Shown in pieces: positions 29,007 to 38,468 of a stretch of DNA of 64,000 nucleotides. Origin of the DNA: Cytophagales bacterium CG12_big_fil_rev_8_21_14_0_65_40_12. Its GTDB lineage: Bacteria > Bacteroidota > Bacteroidia > Cytophagales > Cyclobacteriaceae. Position 1 is the first letter of the stretch, and each line of letters begins with the position of its first letter. The notes under the pieces were generated by a model. The model was not told where the DNA came from. It searched no databases and saw only the letters and a program-made list of their open reading frames with translations. The DNA lies in the NCBI GenBank assembly GCA_002786855.1, contig PCUU01000065.1, forward strand, positions 62,001 through 126,000, given 5' to 3'. Both the position numbers and the translations under genes were made by a program.

Positions 29007-31571
29007 CTATTGGTAAAATCTTTTATGAAACTGGATATAAGCTTCCAAGGCTTTGGACTGATAAAGCATCTGGAAATTATCTCGAGATATTGCAAAATTA
29101 TTAAAATTTGAGTCGACTTCTATTTTAAAGTCTTTCAGTGCTTTCGACAGGGCCCTGTGATAGGCCTCTGCGGTCTTTTTGTCGGCAAACGAGTTGATGA
29201 ACATTATGCCAAGGTTCTTGCTCTCATCCAAAACCAACTGACCGATACTCAACTTTAGATGACTGAAGGTTTCCTTGTTATAGCTGTCAATCAAAGCTTT
29301 TAGTTGAGTGGCGTTCGTTACGGTCTGTTCAAACACTACGGCCTCCAAGTGAAGCAACTTAAAATCTTCGCTGTATTCAAAATCCTCACTTCGCACTATG
29401 GTTTCCTTGATTGGCTTCAAAGCTCCAAGCAACTCGTTGGCATAAATATTCAGTTTGCCTTCTGGGTATTTCTTTGTGAATGCTTTCAATCCTTCTTCAT
29501 AAGAAAACAAACTCTCCGTTTTGGCCTTTAGGATCACCGCCAAAAGCTCAACAGTCGGCAAAAAGTCCACATCCTCGAAAGACTCCAAAGCATCTCTCAA
29601 TATTTGATCTGCCTTTACATATTGACCATTTTCATAAGCCGAATAGGCAGTGGCATATACTTGCTGTAGTGCTTTATTTCTAGCCTCCTTTTCTGCCAAA
29701 TAATTGGGGTTGATCAAAGTTTTGGCAATAAGCGACTCTGGAAATTCCTCTATGATCTGAAGCTTATAGGCATTGGCCTGACCCGGATCATCTACCAGAT
29801 AAATTGTGTAAAGCGCATAGAGCGTCTCTAGTCGAAATTCAGATGTTGGGTATTTTTGAAGCAGGGTTTTGTAGGTGCTTGCAGCCTTAGGCACCCTTTC
29901 CAAGCCAAAACGATATACACTGCCCAACTTAAAATAAGCCGCTTGATTCTCTAAGTGAAGTTTCGTTTTTGCCTCGGTTGTTGTGGGTATAGAAGCCAAA
30001 AGCGCCTCTTTTTTGGCTATCCGCTCATCGCTTTCTTTGTTCGTTTTGGCTTCCTTTGGAATGTCTTCGGCCACAATCGCCTCCTCAGCCTCATCGTCAT
30101 TGAATGCAGTTTCTTTGGTGGATCTTCTCCAATTGTCTTCCAATGGCCTATTCCCCCATCTTCGCTGAAACTCCAATGCGCCTAAATCAACTGCAGCGGC
30201 ATTATAAAAATACCATTCTCCCGAATTATCATTGGCGGAAAAACCCACTCCTCCAGATCCATTGATAGCGCCTGTTGTTACGGCATTTCTTCGCTCCTCT
30301 TTTTTCTTTTCTCTTTCCTTTTCTTCCAGATCATCGAGATAGTTGTCTAAAAAGGCATCCAATGAAACGGCATTTAATTCGGCCAACGACAAAAGACTGT
30401 CGTTCTTGCTGATGACATTAAGCTGGGTCACAAATTCATTCAATACCTCTTTGCGCTTGGCATGAATCATATAGTCATCAATATCGGTGGGCATAATAGC
30501 CACCGCACTATCGTAATATTTACTTGCCAATTCAAATTTCTCAAATACCTCAAAGTACAACTGGCCAGCCCGCAAGTAGGAGAGTGATTTTTGCCTTGGC
30601 GAGGGTTCTTCTACCGCCACTGCCTTAAAGTAATTGCCAAGGGCAAGGTCGTAATTGGTCAATCGCTTTTCGAACTCTCCCATTTCATAATAAATCTTGC
30701 CCATGAATTCCTTGTTCTTGCCGTCTTTCAGAAGATTGGCGTAGAACTTTCTGGTCTTCTCAATTTCTGTTGGAGAGCTTGCCGAGCTTACATTTTTCAT
30801 GTTCAGTCTCGCAAAGAAAGTAAGGTCGTAAGGTGGAGTGCCGCTCAAAGAGGCTTCGTAATATTGATAGGCCTCAGAATTATTGCCATTGGCTTGCTCA
30901 ATTTGGCCTAAAATGAAATTGATCCTCGATCTGGTGTCTCGTTCTGGCACAATCTCACTTACTTCCTTTAGGTTCTTGGCCATTGAATCAAAATCGCCCT
31001 CCCTCTGATTGAAATAGGCCAGCTGAACTTTGTAATTAGCCATGTTCTCTTCTGTCAGTTCTTGGGTTTCTAAGAAATTGGCGACATCAAGTGCTTTTTC
31101 TTTATCGCCAGCATCCATGTAAGTCTGCATCAATACAATCAAGGCGGCATGTCGGGTAGGATCGTCAGTACTTGTTTGGTTGATGTATTGCAGGGTTTCT
31201 ATGGCAAACTGAAACTCGGCCCTTAAGTGCCGGATTTTTCCAATAATCAAATAATTATCGTCAGTCCAATCACTTGATCCATACCATTCAATTACTTGTG
31301 AGGCCTTTTTAAAAGCATCTTCCAATTTGTTTTTATTGCTATTGATGATGCCCGAGTCGATATCAGGATAGATTTTGAGCACCTGATCGTAATTGTATTG
31401 ATAGGAATTGGCAATCTCGGTGTAAACCTCGGTAAGGTATTGGTCGGCATAGAAATAACCGTTATAGCGTGCATTCATGTTTTGATAGCCTTTTGAATTA
31501 CACGCCAAAAGCAAAACAGTAATGCTTAAAAAATAGAAGCTTCTAATAATATGTGGTAAACTGCGTTTCAA
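29007..31571 (-). CDS. sprE: SprE/PorW-type TPR lipoprotein of the T9SS
   Basis: Predicted periplasmic lipoprotein needed for type IX secretion and gliding. A lipoprotein signal ends at Cys24 (LLLACNSKGYQNMNARYNGYFY, the family N-terminus). The 854-residue chain is built of many TPR-like helical pairs with a charged central segment (EEKEREKKKEERR, about residues 420-433). The length is close to Flavobacterium SprE (about 870). The start codon is TTG 31571, placed directly before the only signal peptide. The neighbouring gld cluster 4 kb away on the opposite strand supports the assignment. Which T9SS step it serves cannot be read here. Confidence 0.88.
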   Translation of the reverse strand: MKRSLPHIIRSFYFLSITVLLLACNSKGYQNMNARYNGYFYADQYLTEVYTEIANSYQYNYDQVLKIYPDIDSGIINSNKNKLEDAFKKASQVIEWYGSSDWTDDNYLIIGKIRHLRAEFQFAIETLQYINQTSTDDPTRHAALIVLMQTYMDAGDKEKALDVANFLETQELTEENMANYKVQLAYFNQREGDFDSMAKNLKEVSEIVPERDTRSRINFILGQIEQANGNNSEAYQYYEASLSGTPPYDLTFFARLNMKNVSSASSPTEIEKTRKFYANLLKDGKNKEFMGKIYYEMGEFEKRLTNYDLALGNYFKAVAVEEPSPRQKSLSYLRAGQLYFEVFEKFELASKYYDSAVAIMPTDIDDYMIHAKRKEVLNEFVTQLNVISKNDSLLSLAELNAVSLDAFLDNYLDDLEEKEREKKKEERRNAVTTGAINGSGGVGFSANDNSGEWYFYNAAAVDLGALEFQRRWGNRPLEDNWRRSTKETAFNDDEAEEAIVAEDIPKEAKTNKESDERIAKKEALLASIPTTTEAKTKLHLENQAAYFKLGSVYRFGLERVPKAASTYKTLLQKYPTSEFRLETLYALYTIYLVDDPGQANAYKLQIIEEFPESLIAKTLINPNYLAEKEARNKALQQVYATAYSAYENGQYVKADQILRDALESFEDVDFLPTVELLAVILKAKTESLFSYEEGLKAFTKKYPEGKLNIYANELLGALKPIKETIVRSEDFEYSEDFKLLHLEAVVFEQTVTNATQLKALIDSYNKETFSHLKLSIGQLVLDESKNLGIMFINSFADKKTAEAYHRALSKALKDFKIEVDSNFNNFAISRDNFQMLYQSKALEAYIQFHKRFYQ

Positions 31572-31650
31572 AATTTTCGTTGGCCCAATGAAGGAACGAA
31601 ATTAAATCTTAATTAATACAAATAAAGAAAGCAGATTGTCTATTAATCTA

Positions 31651-31658
31651 TAATTTTG
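31651..31658 (+). promoter_or_regulatory. -7 promoter element before the M23 peptidase
   Basis: TAATTTTG is an exact TAnnTTTG match 18 bases before the GTG start, in the gap divergent from sprE. A matching -33 element was not found at normal spacing. Confidence 0.45.
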
Positions 31659-31676
31659 AATCCCTAAAAAATTGCA

Positions 31677-32534
31677 GTGGCAAAGAATAAAAAAACCCTT
31701 TCGAACTGGTTGAATAACAGGCACATTCTGATCATTCAGAATGAAGAAGACTTTTCGCATAAAGCAACTTACAACTTTACCTATGCCCGAATCGTTTTCT
31801 TTGCTTTTCTTGGGCTTGGGGTCATTTTTCTGCTCAGTTTCTATTTGGTGAATACCATTTTGGCACAGTGGTTCGACCCCAGTTATGCCGAACGCGAAAC
31901 CAGAAAGGACCTTGTGGCCATGAGCCTTTCCTTAGATTCGCTGGCTTCGGAACTAGAAAATCGGGATTTGTTCATTCAAAGTATTCGCAAAGCCTTGGAA
32001 GGCGAGGCCGCAGACCAAGAACAAATTACTTCGGAACAAGCAGCAGCAGGCGTGCAATTGACCACCAGCCCCAATTCCAATCAAATTGATTCCCTTTTTA
32101 AATCGCAGTTCGAAACAGGAGGGGATTTTCTTTTAAATCAAACGTTAAACAACCTTGAACTACGGCAGACTTATTTGTTTTCGCCAATCAGTGGTTATGT
32201 ATCTCAGGCCTTCGACCCCAAAAATGAGCATTTCGGCATTGATATCGTTTCTAAGAAGGATGAACCCGTAAAATGCATTGCTGATGGTACTGTTATTTTT
32301 TCGTCTTGGACCCAGGATGCTGGCAACGTGATTGCCGTACAACATAAAGAAAACTTAATATCTGTTTACAAACATAATTCGGCTTTGACCAAAGAAGTGG
32401 GTAATTTTATCACAGCAGGCGAAATTTTGGCTATTATCGGCAATACTGGGGAGTTGACCAATGGCCCACACCTGCATTTTGAACTGTGGTACAACGGCAG
32501 CGCTGTGAATCCTGAAGATTTCATCGTATTTTAG
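31677..32534 (+). CDS. M23 family peptidoglycan endopeptidase, membrane-anchored
   Basis: Predicted LytM-type zinc peptidase that cuts peptide cross-links in peptidoglycan, or activates another hydrolase. A membrane helix lies at about residues 39-62, a coiled-coil-like linker follows, and the C-terminal M23 domain has HFGIDIV (zinc ligands His and Asp) and GPHLHFELW (active-site HxH), so the site is complete. GTG start. The bactofilin gene follows 29 bases later; M23-bactofilin pairs are recurrent and in other bacteria help set cell shape, so a joint role in local wall remodelling is likely. Confidence 0.9.
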   Translation: MAKNKKTLSNWLNNRHILIIQNEEDFSHKATYNFTYARIVFFAFLGLGVIFLLSFYLVNTILAQWFDPSYAERETRKDLVAMSLSLDSLASELENRDLFIQSIRKALEGEAADQEQITSEQAAAGVQLTTSPNSNQIDSLFKSQFETGGDFLLNQTLNNLELRQTYLFSPISGYVSQAFDPKNEHFGIDIVSKKDEPVKCIADGTVIFSSWTQDAGNVIAVQHKENLISVYKHNSALTKEVGNFITAGEILAIIGNTGELTNGPHLHFELWYNGSAVNPEDFIVF

Positions 32535-32563
32535 CCAAGACTCAACCTATAAAATTAGATCAA

Positions 32564-32989
32564 ATGTTCTCATCGAAAGAAGAAAAAAGGACGACCGAGG
32601 AGCAAAGCAACACCAGCAACACCATCGGTAAAGACACCACCTTAGAAGGCAGTATAGAATCTACAGGCAATATTCGGGTGGAAGGCAAAATATACGGCCA
32701 TGCCAAAGCCAAAGCCAAATTTGTAATGGGCAGCGATGCCCTTGTGGATGGCAACGTTACCGCAAGAACAGCCGAAATTGCGGGCACTATCAAAGGCAAT
32801 ATCGAAATTTCTGAACTCTTGGTGCTTAAGCCCACCGCGGTAATCAATGGAGATATCCTTACCAATAAGTTGATCGTGGAGCCAGGCGCAACCTTTAATG
32901 GAGGCTGCAAAATGGGACACCTTGCCAAAGAAATCGAAATTGGGAAACCCGCGAGTCATATCAGGGAAGTAGCCATTAAAAGGGCATAA
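32564..32989 (+). CDS. bactofilin (polymer-forming cytoskeletal protein)
   Basis: The 141-residue protein has the central bactofilin beta-helix repeat (about residues 20-125), with steps such as TTLEGSIESTGNIRVEGKIYG and EIAGTIKGNIEISELLVLKPTAVINGDI, flanked by short charged tails. Bactofilins self-assemble into filaments without nucleotide and recruit wall enzymes at the inner membrane. The charged N-terminus (SSKEEKRTTEEQ) and its place right after an M23 peptidase gene suggest it scaffolds that enzyme. The AtpZ-like gene follows after 34 bases. Confidence 0.92.
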   Translation: MFSSKEEKRTTEEQSNTSNTIGKDTTLEGSIESTGNIRVEGKIYGHAKAKAKFVMGSDALVDGNVTARTAEIAGTIKGNIEISELLVLKPTAVINGDILTNKLIVEPGATFNGGCKMGHLAKEIEIGKPASHIREVAIKRA

Positions 32990-33023
32990 GCAAAAGCCTG
33001 CTTTCTGAATTTCACGGAAATCT

Positions 33024-33236
33024 ATGCCTGATCAGGACAAAAAAGGCCCGAATAACTACCTTAAATACTCTCAGCTGGGAATCCAACTTTTTGTGACCAT
33101 TGCGCTTTGCGGCTGGCTTGGCTATAAAATGGATGAGTGGTGGAATAACGGAAAAGCGCTATTTGTCATTATTATGATTTTTGTAGGCAGTGCAGGGGCC
33201 TTCTACCAACTTTATAAATCCCTTCCGAAGGAGTAA
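33024..33236 (+). CDS. AtpZ/AtpI family small membrane protein
   Basis: The 70-residue protein has two membrane helices (about residues 18-35 and 44-63) joined by a short loop, with the family marks YSQLGIQLFVTIALCGWLGYKMDEWW and FYQLYKSLPKE. AtpZ/AtpI proteins are linked to F-type ATP synthase assembly or magnesium supply and usually precede atpB. Here the ATP synthase genes do not follow: the next gene is a ThuA protein on the other strand, whose end lies only five bases away. It is probably the 5' stub of a relocated atp operon or a stand-alone copy. Confidence 0.82.
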   Translation: MPDQDKKGPNNYLKYSQLGIQLFVTIALCGWLGYKMDEWWNNGKALFVIIMIFVGSAGAFYQLYKSLPKE

Positions 33237-33241
33237 AGCTC

Positions 33242-33994
33242 CTATTTCAAAACATATTCAATTCCTCCTAAAAGGTGCTTTAAAAAAATGGGGTCAGTAT
33301 ATGCCTTTTCGGTATGGCCCAAACCCGTGTAAAACATTCTTCCGCCATCAAATTCCCTGTACCAAGCAATCGGGTGATTGGCTCCGTTCTCTCCACCTTT
33401 ATAACTGGTTTCATCCAAATTCAAAAGCACATTGAGCCCGCTTGCCATGCTTTTATAATTGTACCATTCATCAAAGTGAAGCCATGGTTGCGGCAAATCT
33501 TTGGTCGCAGGGTGCTCATTATCCATTACCTGAAGGCTTGCCTCTTGCTGATGCGGATGGCTCAAAAAATAGGCTCCTACCAATTGATTGTACCAAGGCC
33601 AATCATATTCCGTATCGGCTGCGGCATGAACGCCCACAAAACCACCCCCCTTTTGAATGAACCTTTCAAATGCCGCTTGTTGAGCAGCATCCAATACATC
33701 GCCCGTGGTACTCAAAAAGACCACGCTGTTGTAGGCCGACAAGGTTTCGTCCGTGAACCAAGAGGCCTCCGAAGTAGTGTCTACCTCAAAACCATTTTGT
33801 TCGCCCATCAGTCGAAGGGCCCCCACACCACTTGGAATCGAAGCATGATAATACCCTGCCGTTTTCGTGAAGACAAGCACCTTCTGCGGTAGGGCTGAAC
33901 CACAACTGAGTGTAAACACTAAAAAACTCAAAATTAGTACAGAAGCTAATGTTGGTTTTAACCGCGACTTGAAAATAGTGGAATAGGAATTCAT
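33242..33994 (-). CDS. ThuA-like protein, predicted lipoprotein
   Basis: ThuA domains have a glutamine-amidotransferase-like fold and occur in carbohydrate-related loci; the reaction is generally unknown. Family marks here are VLVFTKTAGYYHASIPSGV at the domain start, GGGFVGVHAAADTEYDWPWY and the C-terminal RMFYTGLGHTEKAYTDP. A lipoprotein signal ends LVFTLSC, Cys31 when counted from ATG 33994. I prefer that start: the nine extra residues from 34021 would precede the signal peptide. The CotH and GH3 genes nearby suggest an accessory carbohydrate region, but the link is only positional. Confidence 0.85.
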   Translation of the reverse strand: MNSYSTIFKSRLKPTLASVLILSFLVFTLSCGSALPQKVLVFTKTAGYYHASIPSGVGALRLMGEQNGFEVDTTSEASWFTDETLSAYNSVVFLSTTGDVLDAAQQAAFERFIQKGGGFVGVHAAADTEYDWPWYNQLVGAYFLSHPHQQEASLQVMDNEHPATKDLPQPWLHFDEWYNYKSMASGLNVLLNLDETSYKGGENGANHPIAWYREFDGGRMFYTGLGHTEKAYTDPIFLKHLLGGIEYVLK

Positions 33995-34135
33995 ACAATT
34001 AAGGTCAATTAAAACATCCATAATTTAGTGCTTTTCTATTGAGATGCCGCATTTCCGCTTTGGTCCAAACGATAAACAATTTGTTATGAACACGTTTAAT
34101 CCGTTAATTACGTTTTACACCTTTAACCCCGCAAT

Positions 34136-35539
34136 ATGACTTTGCCTAATACCGCTCGTATGCTCTCGCTGTTAGGAGTATTCCTGCTTAGCTTTTTTGC
34201 GCAATCATGCGACAATGATCCGGGGCCAGTTATACCTCAAGAAACATTTGTGCTTGGGCCATATGAAGGCCAAGTACCTTATATTAAGATCAATACGATT
34301 GGGAACACTATCCAAGACAGCCCTAAAATTGGGGCAGAAATGACGGTTTTTGTCAACAAGGAAGAGGTGTTGAGAGCACCAATTGGTATAGAATATAGGG
34401 GCTCCACTTCCTTCACGCTGTTCGCTAAAAAATCTTATGGTTTAGAAACCCGAGATGATTCTGGAGATGGCGTATCGGTAGAAGTGCTAGGCCTGCCCGA
34501 GGAAGAAGATTGGATCCTCTATGGCCCTTATAGCGACAAAACATTTCTAAGGAATGTGCTTATTTATGAGCTCTCGAATGAGATTGGTCAATATGCGGTA
34601 AAAACGAAATTTGTAGAATTACAAATCAACGAAACCTATCAGGGCACTTATGTTTTGATGGAGAAAATCAAAAGGGACAAAAATAGAGTAGACATCAAAA
34701 AGCTAGAGCCTGAGGACACCGATCCTAATGATATTACGGGAGGTTATATTTTGAAGATTGACAAAACCTCGGGCGATGGCAATCCCGATGCGCTTTATAC
34801 TGAAGACATCAGCTTTCGTTCAGACTATGGCGTAAGCGGCAATGCTTTGAGTTATGCCGCCTATGGACAAAAGAGAGGAGAAGAAACCTATTTTCTTTAC
34901 GAATACCCGAAAGAGGATGATATCACAACCATTCAAAAAGCGTACGTCAAAGGCTATATCGATGACTTTGAAAATGCGCTCTTGGGCACTGGTACAGGAA
35001 GCTATACCGACTTTATTGATGTAAATAGTTTTGTCGATTTTTTCCTTTTGAATGAATTAAGTGCCAATCCTGATGCCTACCGAATCAGCACCTTTTTGCA
35101 TAAGAATAGAGGTGAGAAATTGAAAATGGGGCCTATCTGGGATTTCAATATTGCCTTTGGAAACGATAGTAGAAGTTCATCTGAAAAGTGGATTTATAAA
35201 TACAACCTCGATTATCCTAACGACTTATGGTTAGTCCCTTTTTGGTGGGAAAAGTTAATGGCAGATGCTCAATTCAAGGCCGCAATTAAGACCAGATGGA
35301 ATGAACTTAAGGGTACTGTGTTTTCTCAAAGCCATATTGACAGCAAATTGAACGAACATATCGCTTTCCTCGATGAAGCTGGATCGATTGATCGTAACTA
35401 CAAAAAATGGCAGGTGCTTGGGGTTCCTTTAAGCTTCAACAGCTTTGTGGGCCAAACCTATGACGATGAAGTGGATTATGTAAAAGGCTGGATTGCAAAC
35501 CGTATTGCTTGGATGGACAGCCAAATTCAGGGGTTTTAA
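34136..35539 (+). CDS. CotH kinase family lipoprotein
   Basis: A lipoprotein signal ends at SFFAQSC (Cys25), so the protein is probably surface- or membrane-anchored. The body matches the CotH fold: RGSTSFTLFAKKSYGLETRD, LPEEEDWILYGPYSDKTFLRN, GTYVLMEKIKRDKNRVDI and GPIWDFNIAFGND, the last holding the likely metal-binding Asp. Bacillus CotH is an atypical kinase that phosphorylates spore-coat proteins; in Bacteroidota the substrates are unknown and the proteins are secreted. 467 residues, complete. It stands alone between divergent ThuA and convergent GH3 genes. Confidence 0.87.
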   Translation: MTLPNTARMLSLLGVFLLSFFAQSCDNDPGPVIPQETFVLGPYEGQVPYIKINTIGNTIQDSPKIGAEMTVFVNKEEVLRAPIGIEYRGSTSFTLFAKKSYGLETRDDSGDGVSVEVLGLPEEEDWILYGPYSDKTFLRNVLIYELSNEIGQYAVKTKFVELQINETYQGTYVLMEKIKRDKNRVDIKKLEPEDTDPNDITGGYILKIDKTSGDGNPDALYTEDISFRSDYGVSGNALSYAAYGQKRGEETYFLYEYPKEDDITTIQKAYVKGYIDDFENALLGTGTGSYTDFIDVNSFVDFFLLNELSANPDAYRISTFLHKNRGEKLKMGPIWDFNIAFGNDSRSSSEKWIYKYNLDYPNDLWLVPFWWEKLMADAQFKAAIKTRWNELKGTVFSQSHIDSKLNEHIAFLDEAGSIDRNYKKWQVLGVPLSFNSFVGQTYDDEVDYVKGWIANRIAWMDSQIQGF

Positions 35540-35622
35540 ATTTTACGATGAGCACAACCCTCAGTGACTGTAATTACAAAGTCACGAATGCTGAAGATGA
35601 GTAATGCCCGCGAGCATAGATT

Positions 35623-38283
35623 TTAATTTTTCAGTTGGATCGTTGATTCCAAGGTAAAAGTATCGCTTAATCCTTCTTGCGAATTTTTGCCAACCATTAT
35701 TCTGAATTTACCCGCTTCAACTACTCGCTCCATTTTCCTGTTCCAAAGGGAAAGGTCTTCAGGCCCTAAATCGAAACTTAGCCGCTTACTTTCTCCAGCA
35801 TTGAAATGGATCCGTTGGAAACCCTTGAGTTCTTTTACCGCTGTGGTTACAGAGCTAATCAAGTCGCTTAAATAGAGTTGTACCACTTCTTCACCCGCCC
35901 GAGTTCCAGTATTGGTGACCGTCACTTCGATGTGAATTTTACCTTCCCCTTGGTTGGTAATCTGAAGGTCTTTATAATCGAAAGAGGTATAACTTAAACC
36001 GTAGCCAAAAGGGTAAAGCGGTGTGATTTTCTCATCGACATAGCGGTGATTTCTGGTGGGTTTGGCGCTGTAATACATCGGCAGTTGACCCACACCTCGG
36101 GCCACCGTAACTGGCAAACGACCCGCAGGATTGTAGTCTCCAAATAAGGTTTGAGCGACTGCTAAGCCTCCTTTTTCTCCAGGAAACCAAGCTTCTAAAA
36201 TAGCAGGCACTTTCTGATCCAAACTGTTAATGGATAAGGGGCGGCCATTGAGCACAACACAGACTACGGGAGTTCCAGTAGCTAGAATGGCGTCTACAAA
36301 TTCCTTTTGAAGCCCATAGAGTTCCAAGCTACTAACGTCTTTATTCTCTTCTACCAGTTCGTTCGATTCACCGACCACCACAATGGCCACGTCTGATGAT
36401 TTTGCCTGCGCGATCGCTTCCGTCAAATCGGGCTTCTGTATGTTCCAGTTGAGATAAGCCTTGGCGCCATAACCACCTTCCCATACATCCATTCTGATTT
36501 TATATTCCTTTCCTTTTACAAAATCCATTGGCGCAGTTTCGATACTTGTCGCTCCCTTTTCCCAATTGTCAATCACCAATTTGTCGTCTACCCAAAGCCT
36601 TACACCATCATCGGAACTTACGGCCAACCATCCGCTAAATGATTGATCTGGTTGAAGGTAACCTTCCCATGCAACAGAGAAGTGATCTTCACCAACTCCT
36701 TCGCCTGGAGAGCCCGGCCATTCAAACGCTACTTGCTTATCAATTCTGGTGAGCACGGGTTCGCCCTCGACATTTCTATTGTTGAAGAAACTGGCATTCA
36801 ATCCGTTTTGCGATTTGTCTTTGGTTTTAAAGTTGGCCAGCGGAATGGGTTGGCCTTTATAAATCAAAGGAACACCTTCGGAATACACTACTTCCGTATT
36901 TGCTCCGAGCAATTGCTTCACACCTTCATAAACCGTGATGGCTTTTTTGTTTTTCACAGAATAGCCACCCAAAACGGACTCATTCGCCAATGGCCCAAGC
37001 ACTGCGACTTTCTTCAAGTTTTTACTGAGGGGCAATAAATCTCCTTCATTTTTAAGCAATACCATCGATTTCAAGGCTGCTTCTAAGGCGAGATTTTGAT
37101 TTTCCTGACTGTGATTTCTTTCGTCAATAAGTCTTTGCTCAGTGTATGGATTTTCGAACAGTCCCAACAAGAATTTCAACCTCAAAACGCCTGATGCTGC
37201 TCTATTGACTTTTGAGATATCGAGTGCTCCTTCATTCACCAATTCTATAATGGTTCGCTGAAATTGATCATTTGGGAAATCGTAGAACTGCATATCGATG
37301 CCCGCAGAAATGGCTTGCCGGATGGATTCTTTCGGGGAATCGCTGGATTTATGACTGCTCTGCAAAAAGCGAATCGCGCCAAGGTCAGAAACCACGATGC
37401 CTTTAAAACCCCATTCGTTTCGAAGCACTTCCGTCATCAGCCATTCATTGGAGGCATTGGGAATTCCATCAATTTCGGAATACGCGGCCATGGTGCCCAA
37501 AGCGCCTCCTTCCATAAATGCTTTTCTGAATACAGGAAGGTAATCCTGTCTTAAAGACCTTTCTCCCAACAAAACAGGGCCCGCATTTCCTCCTGCTTCT
37601 GGTGATCCGTGGGCGGCAAAATGTTTGGGTTCTGCCACCATTGAGCGGTCAGAACTCAAGTCTTTTCCTTGGATGCCTTTGATCAAGGCGGTGCCGAGTT
37701 CGGCAGATAAATGCGTGTCTTCTCCCAGCGTTTCTGCAATTCTACCCCAGCGTGGTTCTCTGCCCAAATCGAGATTGGGGCCTAAACCGAAATGTACACC
37801 ATGCGCCCGGCCTTCGGTACCAATGACCTCACCCACCTTTTCCATTAAGGCTTTGTCCCAAGTAGCGCCCAGTCCAATGTTCATGGGGAAAGCAGTACTG
37901 CCTTCACCCATATAGCCGTGCAAAAACTCAGACATAAGTAATGCGGGAATTCCCCAACGGTTATTCTTGATGATAAATTCTTGAAGTTGATTGGCTGCTT
38001 TGGCGTCTTTCGGATAGTAATCGTGTACCGCACCTGCACCCAATTTCTCTCCGATTAACTCTTTGGCCAGCGCTAGTGAAAAGGCCTCTCCTTCTTTAAG
38101 GTTAGCCCCGTTGTACATGTCCATTTGCCGTACCTTTTCTTCCAAAGTCATTCTTGAAAGCAGGTCAGAAACCCTTTCTTCCACTGGAAGCTTGGCGTTT
38201 TGGTAAGGATATTTTTGGGCAAATAGTGATATGCCCACTACCTGGCAAAGTATGATTAAACTGAAAATTCGCTTTTTGAGCAT
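35623..38283 (-). CDS. GH3 family glycoside hydrolase with PA14 domain (beta-glucosidase-like)
   Basis: Predicted exported exo-acting hydrolase of beta-linked glucosides or xylosides. It has a signal peptide (residues 1-22, ending SLFAQ), a GH3 N-terminal barrel with catalytic Asp300 in GIVVSDLGA (SDW is commoner), the KHFAAHG motif at 220-226, and a GH3 C-terminal domain into which a PA14 domain is inserted (about residues 488-615, with GWLAVSSDDGVRLWVDD). A fibronectin III-like domain ends the chain. 886 residues, complete. PA14 insertions in GH3 enzymes often help bind the sugar. No SusC/SusD pair is present, so this is not a classical polysaccharide utilisation locus. Confidence 0.93.
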   Translation of the reverse strand: MLKKRIFSLIILCQVVGISLFAQKYPYQNAKLPVEERVSDLLSRMTLEEKVRQMDMYNGANLKEGEAFSLALAKELIGEKLGAGAVHDYYPKDAKAANQLQEFIIKNNRWGIPALLMSEFLHGYMGEGSTAFPMNIGLGATWDKALMEKVGEVIGTEGRAHGVHFGLGPNLDLGREPRWGRIAETLGEDTHLSAELGTALIKGIQGKDLSSDRSMVAEPKHFAAHGSPEAGGNAGPVLLGERSLRQDYLPVFRKAFMEGGALGTMAAYSEIDGIPNASNEWLMTEVLRNEWGFKGIVVSDLGAIRFLQSSHKSSDSPKESIRQAISAGIDMQFYDFPNDQFQRTIIELVNEGALDISKVNRAASGVLRLKFLLGLFENPYTEQRLIDERNHSQENQNLALEAALKSMVLLKNEGDLLPLSKNLKKVAVLGPLANESVLGGYSVKNKKAITVYEGVKQLLGANTEVVYSEGVPLIYKGQPIPLANFKTKDKSQNGLNASFFNNRNVEGEPVLTRIDKQVAFEWPGSPGEGVGEDHFSVAWEGYLQPDQSFSGWLAVSSDDGVRLWVDDKLVIDNWEKGATSIETAPMDFVKGKEYKIRMDVWEGGYGAKAYLNWNIQKPDLTEAIAQAKSSDVAIVVVGESNELVEENKDVSSLELYGLQKEFVDAILATGTPVVCVVLNGRPLSINSLDQKVPAILEAWFPGEKGGLAVAQTLFGDYNPAGRLPVTVARGVGQLPMYYSAKPTRNHRYVDEKITPLYPFGYGLSYTSFDYKDLQITNQGEGKIHIEVTVTNTGTRAGEEVVQLYLSDLISSVTTAVKELKGFQRIHFNAGESKRLSFDLGPEDLSLWNRKMERVVEAGKFRIMVGKNSQEGLSDTFTLESTIQLKN

Positions 38284-38434
38284 AGGATTTTATTCTCTTA
38301 GTTCGAAAAAATAGCCATCCACTTATCACTGTTTTTTGCCATGGACAGGCTTTGCTGAAAGGGTCAATTTACGGAAATGAGTTGGGATATTTAGTCTATG
38401 GCGGAGGGCTTTGACTTACCAATACTTGCTTCAA

Positions 38435-38464
38435 TTGACTTGATGACGAAAATCTTTATCTTTA
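38435..38464 (+). promoter_or_regulatory. candidate promoter of the 38469 antitoxin-like gene
   Basis: TTG (38435-38437), a 19-base spacer and TATCTTTA (38457-38464, one base off TAnnTTTG) fit the Bacteroidota promoter layout. The start codon lies five bases after the -7 element, so the message would be essentially leaderless. Confidence 0.4.
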
Positions 38465-38468
38465 CTTC

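Noticed and set aside
33314-33892. 192-codon plus-strand frame antisense to the ThuA gene
   Set aside because: It is a shadow of the ThuA gene, which has a lipoprotein signal and conserved family segments; the antisense product has none.
35563-35604. Hairpin between the convergent CotH and GH3 genes
   Set aside because: Only a 6-bp GTGACT/AGTCAC stem with a 10-base loop and no T tract on either strand.
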